Part shown: positions 15,399 to 24,335 of the stretch, one piece after another
Numbering within the stretch: the first letter of the stretch is position 1
Layout of the letters: every line of letters begins with the position of its first letter
Source: an uncultured Alphaproteobacteria bacterium
Lineage (GTDB): Bacteria > Pseudomonadota > Alphaproteobacteria > HIMB59
Reading direction: 5' to 3'
DNA length: 40,883 nucleotides
Assembly (NCBI GenBank): GCA_902542505.1
Contig: CACBUI010000002.1
Span: forward strand, 1-40,883
Notes under the pieces: model-generated
Database searches by the model: none
The model's input: the letters and a program-made list of their open reading frames with translations, nothing else
What the model was told of the DNA's origin: nothing
Made by a program: the position numbers and the translations under genes

Positions 15399-17672
15399 CT
15401 AAACTTTTCTATCTTCTGATAGACCTCCCCATTTTTCAAGTCCTTCTTGAGATTTTAATTTTATTTTATAAACACCAAACGCTTGCCATATCAGAGGCGA
15501 AATAGCTATTCCAATTGCAGTAATTAAAATCATTTTCCAATAAGGATAACCAATTGCGAAGAACATCGCTGACCATGTTAATGCAGCTATACTTAAAATA
15601 GCAATGTAAGGTCTGAATCTAGCAAATGATATTTTTGCTCCCATTGTTAAATATGTAAAAAATTGAAATACAAATATTGCAAATATAATTAGAGCTGCTT
15701 CTTTAAGCCAAGTAACATCACTTGTGATAAATTCTCCTCGTATAGGTCTTGTATAGTTAATTGATGATGTATCGCCAACAATTAATTCTGTAATAATTGG
15801 AGAGTAAAACTTACTTCCATCATCAGTAATAATTGTTCCAGAAGGTGAAGCTAAAAAGTAAACAGCGAGTATTGCTAATACACCGAGGAAAATAATGAAA
15901 ACATTATTCAAATTGATATTCGAGAAAAGAGTTGGTGCCGTGAGTAAAAAAAGTAAAAATAAAATTAGTATTACAGCGTATCCATCTATCCCAAAGAAAC
16001 TCTGTCTATTTGACTCAATTCCGTAATAAGATATTGCAGCAAATACAATAAATGAAATTGCTATTGCAAATAATACCAATGTTTGTGTTTTGATTTCTTT
16101 TCTAAATCTTGGCATAGCAATTATTACTATCGCAGATGTAAAGAAAACTATTCCTCCTAAAGTTGCGACAGCGTAAGCGAGGCCAACCAAAGCACTCGAG
16201 GAAGATGAAAAATCAGGCAATCCTGCACCAACTCTTAGATATTCAGATGTAAAATACTGAGGAGCATAATTTAAAATATATTGTAAGTTGGTACCCAAAT
16301 CAGCGTTAACGAAATAAGCCTCTCTCGTGCCACTCCAAACACAACCGAAGAAAATAACAATTGCTGCGATAATAAAAGACACTGTTGGGCCATCTCTGTG
16401 TTTAACAAGCAAATAAACAAGATAAATCAAGGCTGCTATTCCGATAGCAATAAACATCCACACTGTAGAATTTCCACCCTCTGCGCATGCCTTACCTGTG
16501 ATTAGACAATCACTTCCAGATTCAAGAGCTTTTTCAAAAATCTCAGCATCTTTAGATTTACCTCCAAAACCTCCCACAGTCCCTCTAGTGACTTGATCAA
16601 ATTTCATATGAATTTGAACAGCAGCAGCACTTAATGTTCCAATAATAAAAAATACAAAAACTGATAAATTTTTGAATGCTTTTTGAATATAAGGAAGTGC
16701 AATAAGTATTAAAAGAGAAGCCACCAATACCGCACCGTATGATAAGTCTGTAACGAAACTTTGAAATCTTTCAAACCTGAAAGTTGATAGAATAAAATTT
16801 ATCAAATAAATGTTAACTGAACCTAGAATAGCTCCAAACGCACCACCTCTTCCACCAATTAAACTTGACCCACCTAATACAAGTGCTGTAACTGCCATCA
16901 ATGTATAAGTAGTACCTTGAGTTGGGTCTCCGGAACCAATTAAACCTGTAAATGCAATAGCTGCGAGTGCAGCGTAAACTCCGCCAATAATATGAGCACC
17001 AATTCTTACAATGTAAATTCTTACTCCACTTGTATAAGCAGACTTTTCATCTGAACCCATTAATTTTAAATGTTGCCAGTAAGCAGTATGAGTTAGTGCA
17101 TACCAAATAAGTGTCGAGAAAATTAAAAGTATCAGTGTGGGTTGTACTACCTCAGTTCCTGCACTCCAAGATAACATCCAATCAGGTGCTCTTCCTCCTG
17201 GTCTTGGTAAAATAACTAAATTTATACCAGAAAAAGCAAGAAACATACTTAAGGCAACTATTATTGGTTGAACTCTTATAAAAATTACGATTAAGGCATA
17301 AAGAAATTGGTAAATTACTCCTATTGCAAGAGCACATATGAAATATGCAACTGGCGATTGAATATAGCCCGCAGCATAAAGTTGTATTGTCGTTACATTA
17401 ATAAAACCAATAAGTGGTCCTATTGATAAATCTACCGTCACTCTGCCGGCTAAAGCCAACGCGGTAAGAGCATAAGTAGCAAGAATAAGAGGTGTTGAAA
17501 CCATAATCGCAGTTCCAATACCCGAGCCTGAAATTATTTGTGGTCCTCTAATCATTGCAAAAATCATTAGTGCAAAAAATATAAATATTGGAACGATTAA
17601 GTATTTTGTTGACTGAGGATCAGAACCCGGAATTTGAGAGGGTTTTATTGCTGCTACAAGTTGATTAACCAT
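15399..17672 (-). CDS. RbsC-type ABC permease with long C-terminal membrane extension
   Basis: 757 residues, about twice the usual 320-350. Residues 1-345 are a normal permease core: ALAGRVTVDLSIGPLIGFINV carries the DLS motif, LKLMGSDEKSAYTSGVR is the coupling loop, and TALVLGGSSLIGGRGGAFGAILG is a family signature. Residues about 350-757 add six or more further membrane helices with two soluble loops, one with two Cys (SGSDCLITGKACAEGGNST) and one that is probably external (TSSINYTRPIRGEFITSDV). I do not recognise the extension. It follows the biotin carboxylase gene by 5 bases. No frameshift or internal start boundary is apparent, so the fusion looks genuine. Confidence 0.87.
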   Translation of the reverse strand: MVNQLVAAIKPSQIPGSDPQSTKYLIVPIFIFFALMIFAMIRGPQIISGSGIGTAIMVSTPLILATYALTALALAGRVTVDLSIGPLIGFINVTTIQLYAAGYIQSPVAYFICALAIGVIYQFLYALIVIFIRVQPIIVALSMFLAFSGINLVILPRPGGRAPDWMLSWSAGTEVVQPTLILLIFSTLIWYALTHTAYWQHLKLMGSDEKSAYTSGVRIYIVRIGAHIIGGVYAALAAIAFTGLIGSGDPTQGTTYTLMAVTALVLGGSSLIGGRGGAFGAILGSVNIYLINFILSTFRFERFQSFVTDLSYGAVLVASLLILIALPYIQKAFKNLSVFVFFIIGTLSAAAVQIHMKFDQVTRGTVGGFGGKSKDAEIFEKALESGSDCLITGKACAEGGNSTVWMFIAIGIAALIYLVYLLVKHRDGPTVSFIIAAIVIFFGCVWSGTREAYFVNADLGTNLQYILNYAPQYFTSEYLRVGAGLPDFSSSSSALVGLAYAVATLGGIVFFTSAIVIIAMPRFRKEIKTQTLVLFAIAISFIVFAAISYYGIESNRQSFFGIDGYAVILILFLLFLLTAPTLFSNINLNNVFIIFLGVLAILAVYFLASPSGTIITDDGSKFYSPIITELIVGDTSSINYTRPIRGEFITSDVTWLKEAALIIFAIFVFQFFTYLTMGAKISFARFRPYIAILSIAALTWSAMFFAIGYPYWKMILITAIGIAISPLIWQAFGVYKIKLKSQEGLEKWGGLSEDRKV

Positions 17673-17677
17673 TATAA

Positions 17678-19180
17678 TTAGTCAAAATAGACGACTTTGA
17701 TACCCCCTCTGTCAGACTGCGATCTTCCATGACCTACTTTAAGCTTATCTGTTTCAACAATTTTAATTCTCTTTGAGTCCAAATCAATATTTTTAGTAAA
17801 ACCATTTTTAAAAGATGTCTTACTGATAAGAGTGTTTAAATTATTTTCAATATATTTTGTGTTGTGTTTACCCTCTATGAAGTTTTTGTCTTTGAGAAGA
17901 CAAATTAAAAAGGGGATGTTTGTCTTAATACCTTCAATCTGGGTGCCTTCTAAAAACTTTATTAATTTGGATATAGCATCGTCTCGAATTAAGTCGTGAG
18001 ATATAATTTTTCCTATCATCGGATCATAATAGAAACTTACTTCATCTCTTTCATCGTATCCCCAATCTAATCTTATGCCATTTGGTATTTTAGGAAATTT
18101 TAATTTGGTTATTTTCCCTGGAGATGGTAAGAAATTTCGAGAAGGGTCCTCTGCGTAGACTCTGCATTCAATTGAATGTCCATAAGTTTTAATTTTATTT
18201 TGATTTAAAAATTTATTTTTTCTATTAAAAGCAAAATTTATTTGCATGGAAATTAAATCATTATTTGTCACTAACTCTGTAACAGGATGTTCAACTTGAA
18301 TTCTTGTATTCATCTCAAGAAAATAATATTTCATTTCTTGGACATCATATATAAACTCTACAGTACCTGCTCCTTCGTATTTTACATCAGAAGATAATTT
18401 TACAGCGGCTTGAGCCATATTGTTAATTAATTCCCTATCTACTTCTGGTGCCGGAGACTCCTCAATTATCTTTTGATATCTTCTTTGCATAGAGCAATCT
18501 CTTTCGAATAGATGCACAGATCCCTTAGCACCAAATCCAAAAACTTGTATTTCAATATGTCGGGCGTTGGTGATAAATTTCTCAATAAAAATATCTCCGT
18601 TACCAAAAGATTTTGCAGCAAGATTACTAGTTTTTTCAATTGCATTAGCTAGGTCTTTAAAGTTTTGGACGACGCTCATGCCTATGCCCCCACCACCAGC
18701 ACTTGATTTTACAAGTAAAGGGTAACCTATAGCTTCACATTTTGTCTTAAGTTGTTCATCACTTAATTTGTGAACATTATTTATACCTGGACATATAGGA
18801 ATATTGGAATTTAGGGCTAATTCACGAGCAATATCCTTATTTCCCATTGATTTTATTGATTTTGGTTTAGGGCCAATCCATGTGATACCTCTGTTTATGA
18901 CCTCTTGAGCAAAATTGTCGTTTTCTGATAAAAAACCAAAACCAGGATGAATAGCATCCACATTTGATTTTGTAGCTATTTCTAAAATTTTATTGTAAGA
19001 AAGATAACTTTCCTGAGCTTTACTAGGTCCTATATGATAAGACTCGTCAGATAATCTTACATGCTTTGAATTCTTATCTGCATCTGAATAAACAGCTACA
19101 GATTTGTGACCTAATATTTTGCAACTTTTTATAATTCTATTTGCTATTTCACCGCGATTAGCAATTAAAATTTTTTTCAT
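17678..19180 (-). CDS. Biotin carboxylase subunit, urea-carboxylase-like
   Basis: 500 residues; acetyl-CoA carboxylase AccC has about 450. The N-terminus MKKILIANRGEIANRII is the classic start. ATP-grasp motifs include KSSAGGGGIGMSVV, where the usual GGGGKGM has Ile in place of Lys, a form I recall from urea carboxylases. ERDCSMQRRYQKIIEESPAP and EMNTRIQVEHPVTE carry catalytic Glu and Arg residues. It carboxylates the biotin of a carrier protein with ATP and bicarbonate. The last 40 residues, ending near SDRGGIKVVYFD, are extra. It overlaps the PxpA-like gene by 4 bases. The CT-like subunits and carrier are on the divergent arm, so this is probably not fatty-acid AccC. Confidence 0.9.
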   Translation of the reverse strand: MKKILIANRGEIANRIIKSCKILGHKSVAVYSDADKNSKHVRLSDESYHIGPSKAQESYLSYNKILEIATKSNVDAIHPGFGFLSENDNFAQEVINRGITWIGPKPKSIKSMGNKDIARELALNSNIPICPGINNVHKLSDEQLKTKCEAIGYPLLVKSSAGGGGIGMSVVQNFKDLANAIEKTSNLAAKSFGNGDIFIEKFITNARHIEIQVFGFGAKGSVHLFERDCSMQRRYQKIIEESPAPEVDRELINNMAQAAVKLSSDVKYEGAGTVEFIYDVQEMKYYFLEMNTRIQVEHPVTELVTNNDLISMQINFAFNRKNKFLNQNKIKTYGHSIECRVYAEDPSRNFLPSPGKITKLKFPKIPNGIRLDWGYDERDEVSFYYDPMIGKIISHDLIRDDAISKLIKFLEGTQIEGIKTNIPFLICLLKDKNFIEGKHNTKYIENNLNTLISKTSFKNGFTKNIDLDSKRIKIVETDKLKVGHGRSQSDRGGIKVVYFD

Positions 19181-19962
19181 TTCTTATCAACGATATAAGG
19201 CATTTTAGTATGATTGCCGTTTGAAGTTTTTTGTGGAATTTTTTTATCAGTGGAAATTTTTTCTCTCAGAGCCTTTAAGATTTCTACAGCATTAGGAGTG
19301 TCAGAGTGGACACAAATTGTTTCACATCCTACAACTACATCGTTTCCTTGAACAGTTTTAACTTTATTTTCATTCATTGCTCTTAAACAACGCTCCACAG
19401 CTCTATCAGTTGGATAATATTTATTTCGACCCTTGGCGATAACCAAATAACCTGTTTCATCATATTCCAAGTCAGAGTAAAATTCTCCGTAAAATTTTAC
19501 CCCTCTTTCTTTGTATACTTTTTCGTGAAAGGTATTAACCATTCCGAAAATACCAACATTAAAAATTTCAGCTGCGTCAGCAATTCCATGAGCCACATCT
19601 TCCTCTTTCGCAGAGACACCATATAAAGACCCATGAGGTTTGATATGGTTTAATGGCATTCCATACTCATCTAGAAAGGCTTTGATCGCACCAGTTTGAT
19701 ACATCACAAGATTTTTGATTTCATCACGCTTCATTTTCATCGGCCTTCTTCCAAATCCCACTAAGTCAGGATAGGCAGGGTGCGATCCAACTTTCACATC
19801 ATATTTTTTTGCAAGCTCGACAGTTTTCCTCATTGTGTTTGGGTCTGAGGCGTGAAACCCACAGGCTACATTAGCAGCATCTATATAAGGCATTATTTCT
19901 TCGTCATCTGCGAAGGAGTAAATACCAAAACCCTCACCCATATCGCAATTCAAATCGACCAT
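19177..19962 (-). CDS. pxpA: LamB/YcsF family protein, 5-oxoprolinase subunit A-like
   Basis: 261 residues, the usual size. Family hallmarks are DLNCDMGEGFG at the start, ANVACGFHASDPNTM, KVGSHPAYPDLVGFGRR, HIKPHGSLYG and ICVHSDTPNA, which supply the conserved Asp, His and Glu residues of the metal-dependent deacetylase-like barrel. In E. coli and Bacillus, PxpA acts with PxpBC to hydrolyse 5-oxoproline using ATP. Here the genomic partner set also includes biotin carboxylase and carrier protein, so a carboxylated lactam or urea-type intermediate may be its substrate (inference). It begins the minus arm of the divergent cluster; GAGAGGAA lies 11 bases before the ATG. Confidence 0.92.
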   Translation of the reverse strand: MVDLNCDMGEGFGIYSFADDEEIMPYIDAANVACGFHASDPNTMRKTVELAKKYDVKVGSHPAYPDLVGFGRRPMKMKRDEIKNLVMYQTGAIKAFLDEYGMPLNHIKPHGSLYGVSAKEEDVAHGIADAAEIFNVGIFGMVNTFHEKVYKERGVKFYGEFYSDLEYDETGYLVIAKGRNKYYPTDRAVERCLRAMNENKVKTVQGNDVVVGCETICVHSDTPNAVEILKALREKISTDKKIPQKTSNGNHTKMPYIVDKK

Positions 19963-20009
19963 GAATAATAAATTCCTCTCATTTATAATTTACAGAAAAT
20001 CAGGCTTTT

Positions 20010-20030
20010 ATGTGAAAATCTTTTCCACAT
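20010..20030. promoter_or_regulatory. 21-base inverted repeat, candidate operator between divergent arms
   Basis: The left half reads ATGTGAAAA and the right half TTTCCACAT around a 3-base centre; nine of ten base pairs match. It lies near the middle of the 147-base gap between the pxpA-like and binding-protein starts, the only intergenic space of this cluster. The shape fits a dimeric repressor or activator site (LacI, GntR or similar). No regulator gene is adjacent. Confidence 0.5.
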
Positions 20031-20094
20031 GTTGGAACAATTTTGCTTATATTTTTCAGAATATAGGTATTATTATAGACACTTATATATAAGT

Positions 20095-20101
20095 AAGGAG
20101 G
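20095..20101 (+). promoter_or_regulatory. Ribosome-binding site that sets the binding-protein start
   Basis: AAGGAGG lies eight bases before ATG 20110. It favours this start over an in-frame ATG at 20029, which would add 27 residues ahead of a normal signal peptide and begin within the inverted repeat. Confidence 0.85.
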
Positions 20102-20109
20102 ATAAAACT

Positions 20110-21270
20110 ATGACATTGCTTAAAAAGTTCATAGCTATTTTAGCTGTTAGTTTTGTCGGTGTCGCAGGTAACTTAAATGCTGACATTTTAGACGAAATTC
20201 CAGCTGATATTAGAGACTTCGTTTATAATCCTGACTTTATGGATCCTAACCAACCGCTTGGTGAAAGTGTATACAGAAATTGGAAAAGTGATAGACCACT
20301 TCCTTGGACTATCGGTTATGCAAGTTCTTACGCAGGTAATCTATGGAGAAAAGGTGTGATGGAAAGATTGTATGGTGACTATTTACCAAAAATGAAAGCA
20401 GCAGGTATTCTTAACGATATCGTTGTTACACAATCTAATCTAAAAGACGCGGTTCAAATTCAACAAATGAGACAGTTAACTGATCAAGGAGTTGATGGAT
20501 TAATAGTCTGTTGCTCAAATCCTGTTGCATTAAATCCAACTATTGAGTATGCGTACGGAAAAGGTGTTCCTACTGCATCAATGACAGGATACTTAACTTC
20601 AGAATATGCTATCAGTACATCTGTTAACTACAAATTAACCGGATATTATATTGCACAATGGTTAGCAGAAACTATTGGTGGTGAAGGTAATGTTGTTATC
20701 ATGGAAGGAATTCCTGGAACATCAGCATCTGACTCACAGCACCAAGGTATGCTAGATGGATTTGCAGAATATCCAGACATTACTGTTGTTGCTGAAATTG
20801 CACACATGTGGACACCACAAATTGCTCAAGCTGAACTTCAAAAATGGTTATCAGCTAACACAACTCAAGTTGACGGATTTGCTGTTCAGTCTTCAGGAGA
20901 GTCCGGAGCACTTAACGCTCTAGAATCATCTGGAAGACCAATGGTGCCTATGGCTTTGGGTGGAGAAATTGGTGCATTCTGCTATTGGAGAAATAATCCA
21001 GACTTTATCGACAGAGCGGTCTATGCATGGCCTCCTGGAGATGATGCAGAGTTTGCGATGAATGTTCTTTTAAGAACTATGTATGGTCAGGGCCTTAAAA
21101 TCCAGTCTATTTTAGTTCCTCCATATGAAGAAGATGTTGAGACTATTCAGTCTTTTGTTCCTGAAGATTGTGACAGAAACTCAAGTGAGTTTAGAACTGT
21201 TGGAATTGAAAACTGGGCAAGTGATGAATATCTAAATAATTTCTTCGATCGTGGAGAAGCATTACTTTAA
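20110..21270 (+). CDS. Periplasmic substrate-binding protein of an RbsB-type ABC importer
   Basis: 386 residues from the chosen ATG. A signal peptide is clear (basic MTLLKK, hydrophobic core, cut after NLNA). The mature protein has the sugar-binding type 1 fold: WTIGYASSYAGNLWRKGVMERL, then VVTQSNLKDAVQIQQMRQLTDQGVDGLIVC, then GEGNVVIMEGIPGTSASDSQHQGMLDGFAEYP in the second lobe. The ligand pocket has Trp, Tyr and Ser but its ligand cannot be read. It is the first gene of the + arm and is followed 12 bases later by the ATPase. The carboxylase and PxpA genes around it suggest that the ligand may be a C-N compound rather than a sugar (inference). Confidence 0.92.
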   Translation: MTLLKKFIAILAVSFVGVAGNLNADILDEIPADIRDFVYNPDFMDPNQPLGESVYRNWKSDRPLPWTIGYASSYAGNLWRKGVMERLYGDYLPKMKAAGILNDIVVTQSNLKDAVQIQQMRQLTDQGVDGLIVCCSNPVALNPTIEYAYGKGVPTASMTGYLTSEYAISTSVNYKLTGYYIAQWLAETIGGEGNVVIMEGIPGTSASDSQHQGMLDGFAEYPDITVVAEIAHMWTPQIAQAELQKWLSANTTQVDGFAVQSSGESGALNALESSGRPMVPMALGGEIGAFCYWRNNPDFIDRAVYAWPPGDDAEFAMNVLLRTMYGQGLKIQSILVPPYEEDVETIQSFVPEDCDRNSSEFRTVGIENWASDEYLNNFFDRGEALL

Positions 21271-21282
21271 TTTAAGTAATTA

Positions 21283-23067
21283 ATGAATGAAGAAAAAACT
21301 TTGGACAGTGCCCCAAACGGGAATGGGGCACAGTCTAACTCCTCTAAAGTTGGAGGGGATATTTATGTTCAAGATGCATCAAAATCCTTTGGTGTTACAA
21401 AAGCTCTAAACGGTGTAAATTTTAAAGCTAACTTTGGTGAAATCCACGCCATTGTTGGAGGTAATGGATGTGGTAAGAGCACATTGGCAAAGGTTATTTC
21501 AGGAGTTTTACCTTTGGACAAAGGAAAGGTCTCTATTATGGGTCATTCACCCAATTCCCCAATTGAAGCCCAAAGAGTTGGCATTGCAACAGTTTTTCAA
21601 GAAGTAATGATAGCTGAAGAGGCTACTGTTTATGAAAATTTATTTATTGGATATGACTCTTTTTTTGGAAAAAAATTAGCACATCGAGATAGGGTCGAAA
21701 AAGCTGCCTCTATAATGTTAGAGCTATCCGGTGAATTTGTCGATCCATATACAATAGCAAGTCAATTATCGCTTGGTATGAAAGCTTGGATAACAATTGG
21801 TAGAGCATTTTTAAGAAATCCTAAAGTACTAATTTTAGATGAATCATCAGCTGCACTCGATTTTGACTCTACAGAAAGACTTTTTGCAAAAATGAGAACA
21901 TTAAGAGATCAAGGTGCAGCAATATTTATAGTAACTCACAGAATTGCAGAGCTAGTTAGAATAAGCGATAGAGCAACGGTTATGAGAGATGGGGTTGATG
22001 TTGGAGTTTTAGCAGGAGAGGAAATTACTGAAAAAAATCTTCTCGGACTTATGACAGGTGATAAAAAATTTTCTACAGCATCAGAAATAAAAGCTACACC
22101 TCCAGACTCAATCTTAGATGAAATAGTTTTGTCTGCTAAAGATTTAAAAGTTTGGGACAATGGAGATGTTATTAACTTTGACCTACCAAAAGGTGAGATA
22201 CTTGGAGTCACAGGACTTGATGGACAAGGACAAGATAATTTTGTTAAGGCTCTGGCAGGTATTGATCAACCACTTAGCGGAGAAGTAATTGTTAAACAGT
22301 CTGATGAGGAACGAGAAAGAACCAAGAAAGATTACACAACTGTTAATAGCTTGTTAGATGCCAAGAAAAGTGGAGTTGGATACGTATCTGGAGATAGAAA
22401 AAAAGAGGGTATTTTTCCTAACATGAGCATATATGAAAATATGGTGATACCCTTATATAAAGGAAAACAAGCTAAAACATCAGGTGGATTTATTGGTTTT
22501 ATTAAATGGATGGAATTAAACGGTATTTTTGATTGGGAAGTAGAAAGATTAAGTATTAAGACAGGTCCAAAAAATAATCTAATTACATCATTGAGTGGAG
22601 GAAATCAGCAAAAAGTCATGATTGCCAGAGCTTTCACAACAACTCCAAAGATACTGATACTTAACGATCCAGCGCGAGGTATTGATGTTGGTGCAAAACG
22701 AGACTTATATAAGCACTTAAGAAATTTTGTAAATGATGGTGGTACAGCGATATTTCTATCAAGTGAACTCGAGGAATTCATAGGACTATGTCATCGAGTT
22801 TTGGTTTTTAGGGATGGGAGTATATTTGAGACATTTGAAAAAGAGGATATCAATCCAAATACTATCCTTGAGGGAATGTTTGGTCATACTCAAAAGAAAT
22901 CTAATGATAATAATTTATCAAGCACAAAAAATTCAAATCATAATTCTAATAGTAATGCGGAAATTCAAAATAAAATAATTAAACCGACAGTACCTACAAA
23001 TGTCAAAGTAGTGGATTTTACAGATAAACCTAAGAGCAAAGAAAAAATTAAAGTTAAATATTTTTAA
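21283..23067 (+). CDS. RbsA-type double ABC ATPase
   Basis: 594 residues, two ABC domains. Domain 1 (about 25-265) has Walker A VGGNGCGKST at 58-67, Q-loop VFQEV, an altered signature QLSLGMKAWITIGRAF near 163 and Walker B VLILDESSAALD. Domain 2 (about 275-530) has a degenerate Walker A (GLDGQGQDNFVKAL), normal for this class, signature LSGGNQQKVMIARAF near 436 and Walker B ILILNDPARGIDVGAKRD, where Asn replaces the Asp or Glu often seen. A tail of about 60 Asn, Ser and Lys-rich residues (535-594) is not part of the family. An N-terminal 22 residues (Gly, Asn, Ser) are also extra. It powers the two permeases encoded on the other arm. Confidence 0.92.
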   Translation: MNEEKTLDSAPNGNGAQSNSSKVGGDIYVQDASKSFGVTKALNGVNFKANFGEIHAIVGGNGCGKSTLAKVISGVLPLDKGKVSIMGHSPNSPIEAQRVGIATVFQEVMIAEEATVYENLFIGYDSFFGKKLAHRDRVEKAASIMLELSGEFVDPYTIASQLSLGMKAWITIGRAFLRNPKVLILDESSAALDFDSTERLFAKMRTLRDQGAAIFIVTHRIAELVRISDRATVMRDGVDVGVLAGEEITEKNLLGLMTGDKKFSTASEIKATPPDSILDEIVLSAKDLKVWDNGDVINFDLPKGEILGVTGLDGQGQDNFVKALAGIDQPLSGEVIVKQSDEERERTKKDYTTVNSLLDAKKSGVGYVSGDRKKEGIFPNMSIYENMVIPLYKGKQAKTSGGFIGFIKWMELNGIFDWEVERLSIKTGPKNNLITSLSGGNQQKVMIARAFTTTPKILILNDPARGIDVGAKRDLYKHLRNFVNDGGTAIFLSSELEEFIGLCHRVLVFRDGSIFETFEKEDINPNTILEGMFGHTQKKSNDNNLSSTKNSNHNSNSNAEIQNKIIKPTVPTNVKVVDFTDKPKSKEKIKVKYF

Positions 23068-23072
23068 ACTCA

Positions 23073-24335
23073 ATGGTTCAAGAATATAAAAATACAGATT
23101 TAGATTTATTTGATAAAATAAATTTATCCAATCCTAAAGATGAGTTATTAAAAAAAAACAAGATAGGTTCCTCGCAAAAAGAAAATAATAATATTGAATT
23201 TAATTATTTAAATCACGAGATTTCAAAATTTGAAAATTTAGAGAGCCATTTATCTCAAGACAAATCGAAAAAACTTGATGATATTTTATTCACTCAACTC
23301 GATGTTGACGATTATGCTAGTTTCAAAAATATGTATCCTCATAATATTTCTCAACCTAAATTAAATGTAAGCAAACTTTCTGTAAAAAAACATATAAACG
23401 TGGATGGCACTTATCCCAATTTAGTTTCAAAGAATACAAAAGATAAAACCTCAGAGATATTTCAGGGAATTTACCCTGAGCCAAAGTTTTTACCAGGTGG
23501 TGATAAGTATTTATTAATAGAATTTGGTAATGTGATGAATTTAGAATTGAACTTTAAAGCTCAGGGGTTATCAAACTTAATTAAGACAGCAAATATAAAG
23601 GGAGTTTACGAAACACTCCCATGTTTTGCCTCAATGATAGTTCACTACAATCCAGATGATATCGGCTATCAAGATTTAATTAATGAATTGAAATCATTGC
23701 TTAAAGATATGAAAGATAATGACGATACTGTTGTAAATAGCAGACTTTTTCATTTCCCGACTGTCTATCTTGACAAATGGACTAAAGAAGCAATTGAAGA
23801 CTATATAGCTAAAATCACAATGAAAAAGCCAGATCCTGAGTTCATTACAGAATTAAACCAATTAGATGACGTTAATCATTTTGTCAGAGTTCACTCTGGA
23901 ACTGAGTATTGGGTGGCTTCGCTCGGTTTTTGGCCTGGTTTACCATTTACAATGCCTCTTGACCCTAGGTGCAAATTAACCGCTCCAAAGTATAACCCAC
24001 CTAGAACATGGACACCAAAAGGAACTGTGGGCATGGGAGGATCGTCCACAGCTATTTATCCTGATAGGCTACCTGGGGGTTATCAAATTTTTGGCAGAAC
24101 GCCTGTACCCATTTGGGATCCTGACAAGAATTTTGATGTTTTCAAAGATAGTATTTGTCTATTTAGGCCAGGAGATAGAATTAAATTTGTGCCTTGTGAT
24201 TATGATGAGTTTGAAATGATTGAAAAAAAAGTTGAAGATAAATCATATCGATATGATTTAATTGAAGAGCATAAATTTTCCATCAAAAAATATAAAAACT
24301 GGTTGTCTAAACTAGATTATAATAAGAAGTTTTAG
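23073..24335 (+). CDS. pxpB: PxpB / KipI-like carboxyltransferase subunit with N-terminal extension
   Basis: 420 residues. The C-terminal 280 (from about 142, DKYLLIEFGNVMNLELNFK) are the AHS1 domain: a cluster VRVHSGTEYWVASLGFWPGLPF and WTPKGTVGMGGSSTAIYPDRLPGGYQIFGRT carries the conserved Gly, Pro and Arg residues. The first 140 residues are charged, Lys/Asn/Asp-rich and probably disordered, which is unlike the 220-residue typical subunit. With PxpC it forms a fold homologous to the carboxyltransferase domain of urea carboxylase. It lies 5 bases after the ATPase and abuts pxpC. In this cluster it probably transfers carboxyl groups rather than inhibiting a kinase. Confidence 0.88.
   Translation: MVQEYKNTDLDLFDKINLSNPKDELLKKNKIGSSQKENNNIEFNYLNHEISKFENLESHLSQDKSKKLDDILFTQLDVDDYASFKNMYPHNISQPKLNVSKLSVKKHINVDGTYPNLVSKNTKDKTSEIFQGIYPEPKFLPGGDKYLLIEFGNVMNLELNFKAQGLSNLIKTANIKGVYETLPCFASMIVHYNPDDIGYQDLINELKSLLKDMKDNDDTVVNSRLFHFPTVYLDKWTKEAIEDYIAKITMKKPDPEFITELNQLDDVNHFVRVHSGTEYWVASLGFWPGLPFTMPLDPRCKLTAPKYNPPRTWTPKGTVGMGGSSTAIYPDRLPGGYQIFGRTPVPIWDPDKNFDVFKDSICLFRPGDRIKFVPCDYDEFEMIEKKVEDKSYRYDLIEEHKFSIKKYKNWLSKLDYNKKF

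Noticed and set aside
14410..15505. Several + strand frames opposite the permease genes
   Set aside because: Their composition is that of antisense to membrane helices, and the permease motifs on the minus strand are unmistakable.
20029..20109. Upstream ATG of the binding-protein frame
   Set aside because: It would place 27 residues, including several Tyr and Arg, before a normal signal peptide and would begin inside the dyad; the AAGGAGG site points to ATG 20110.
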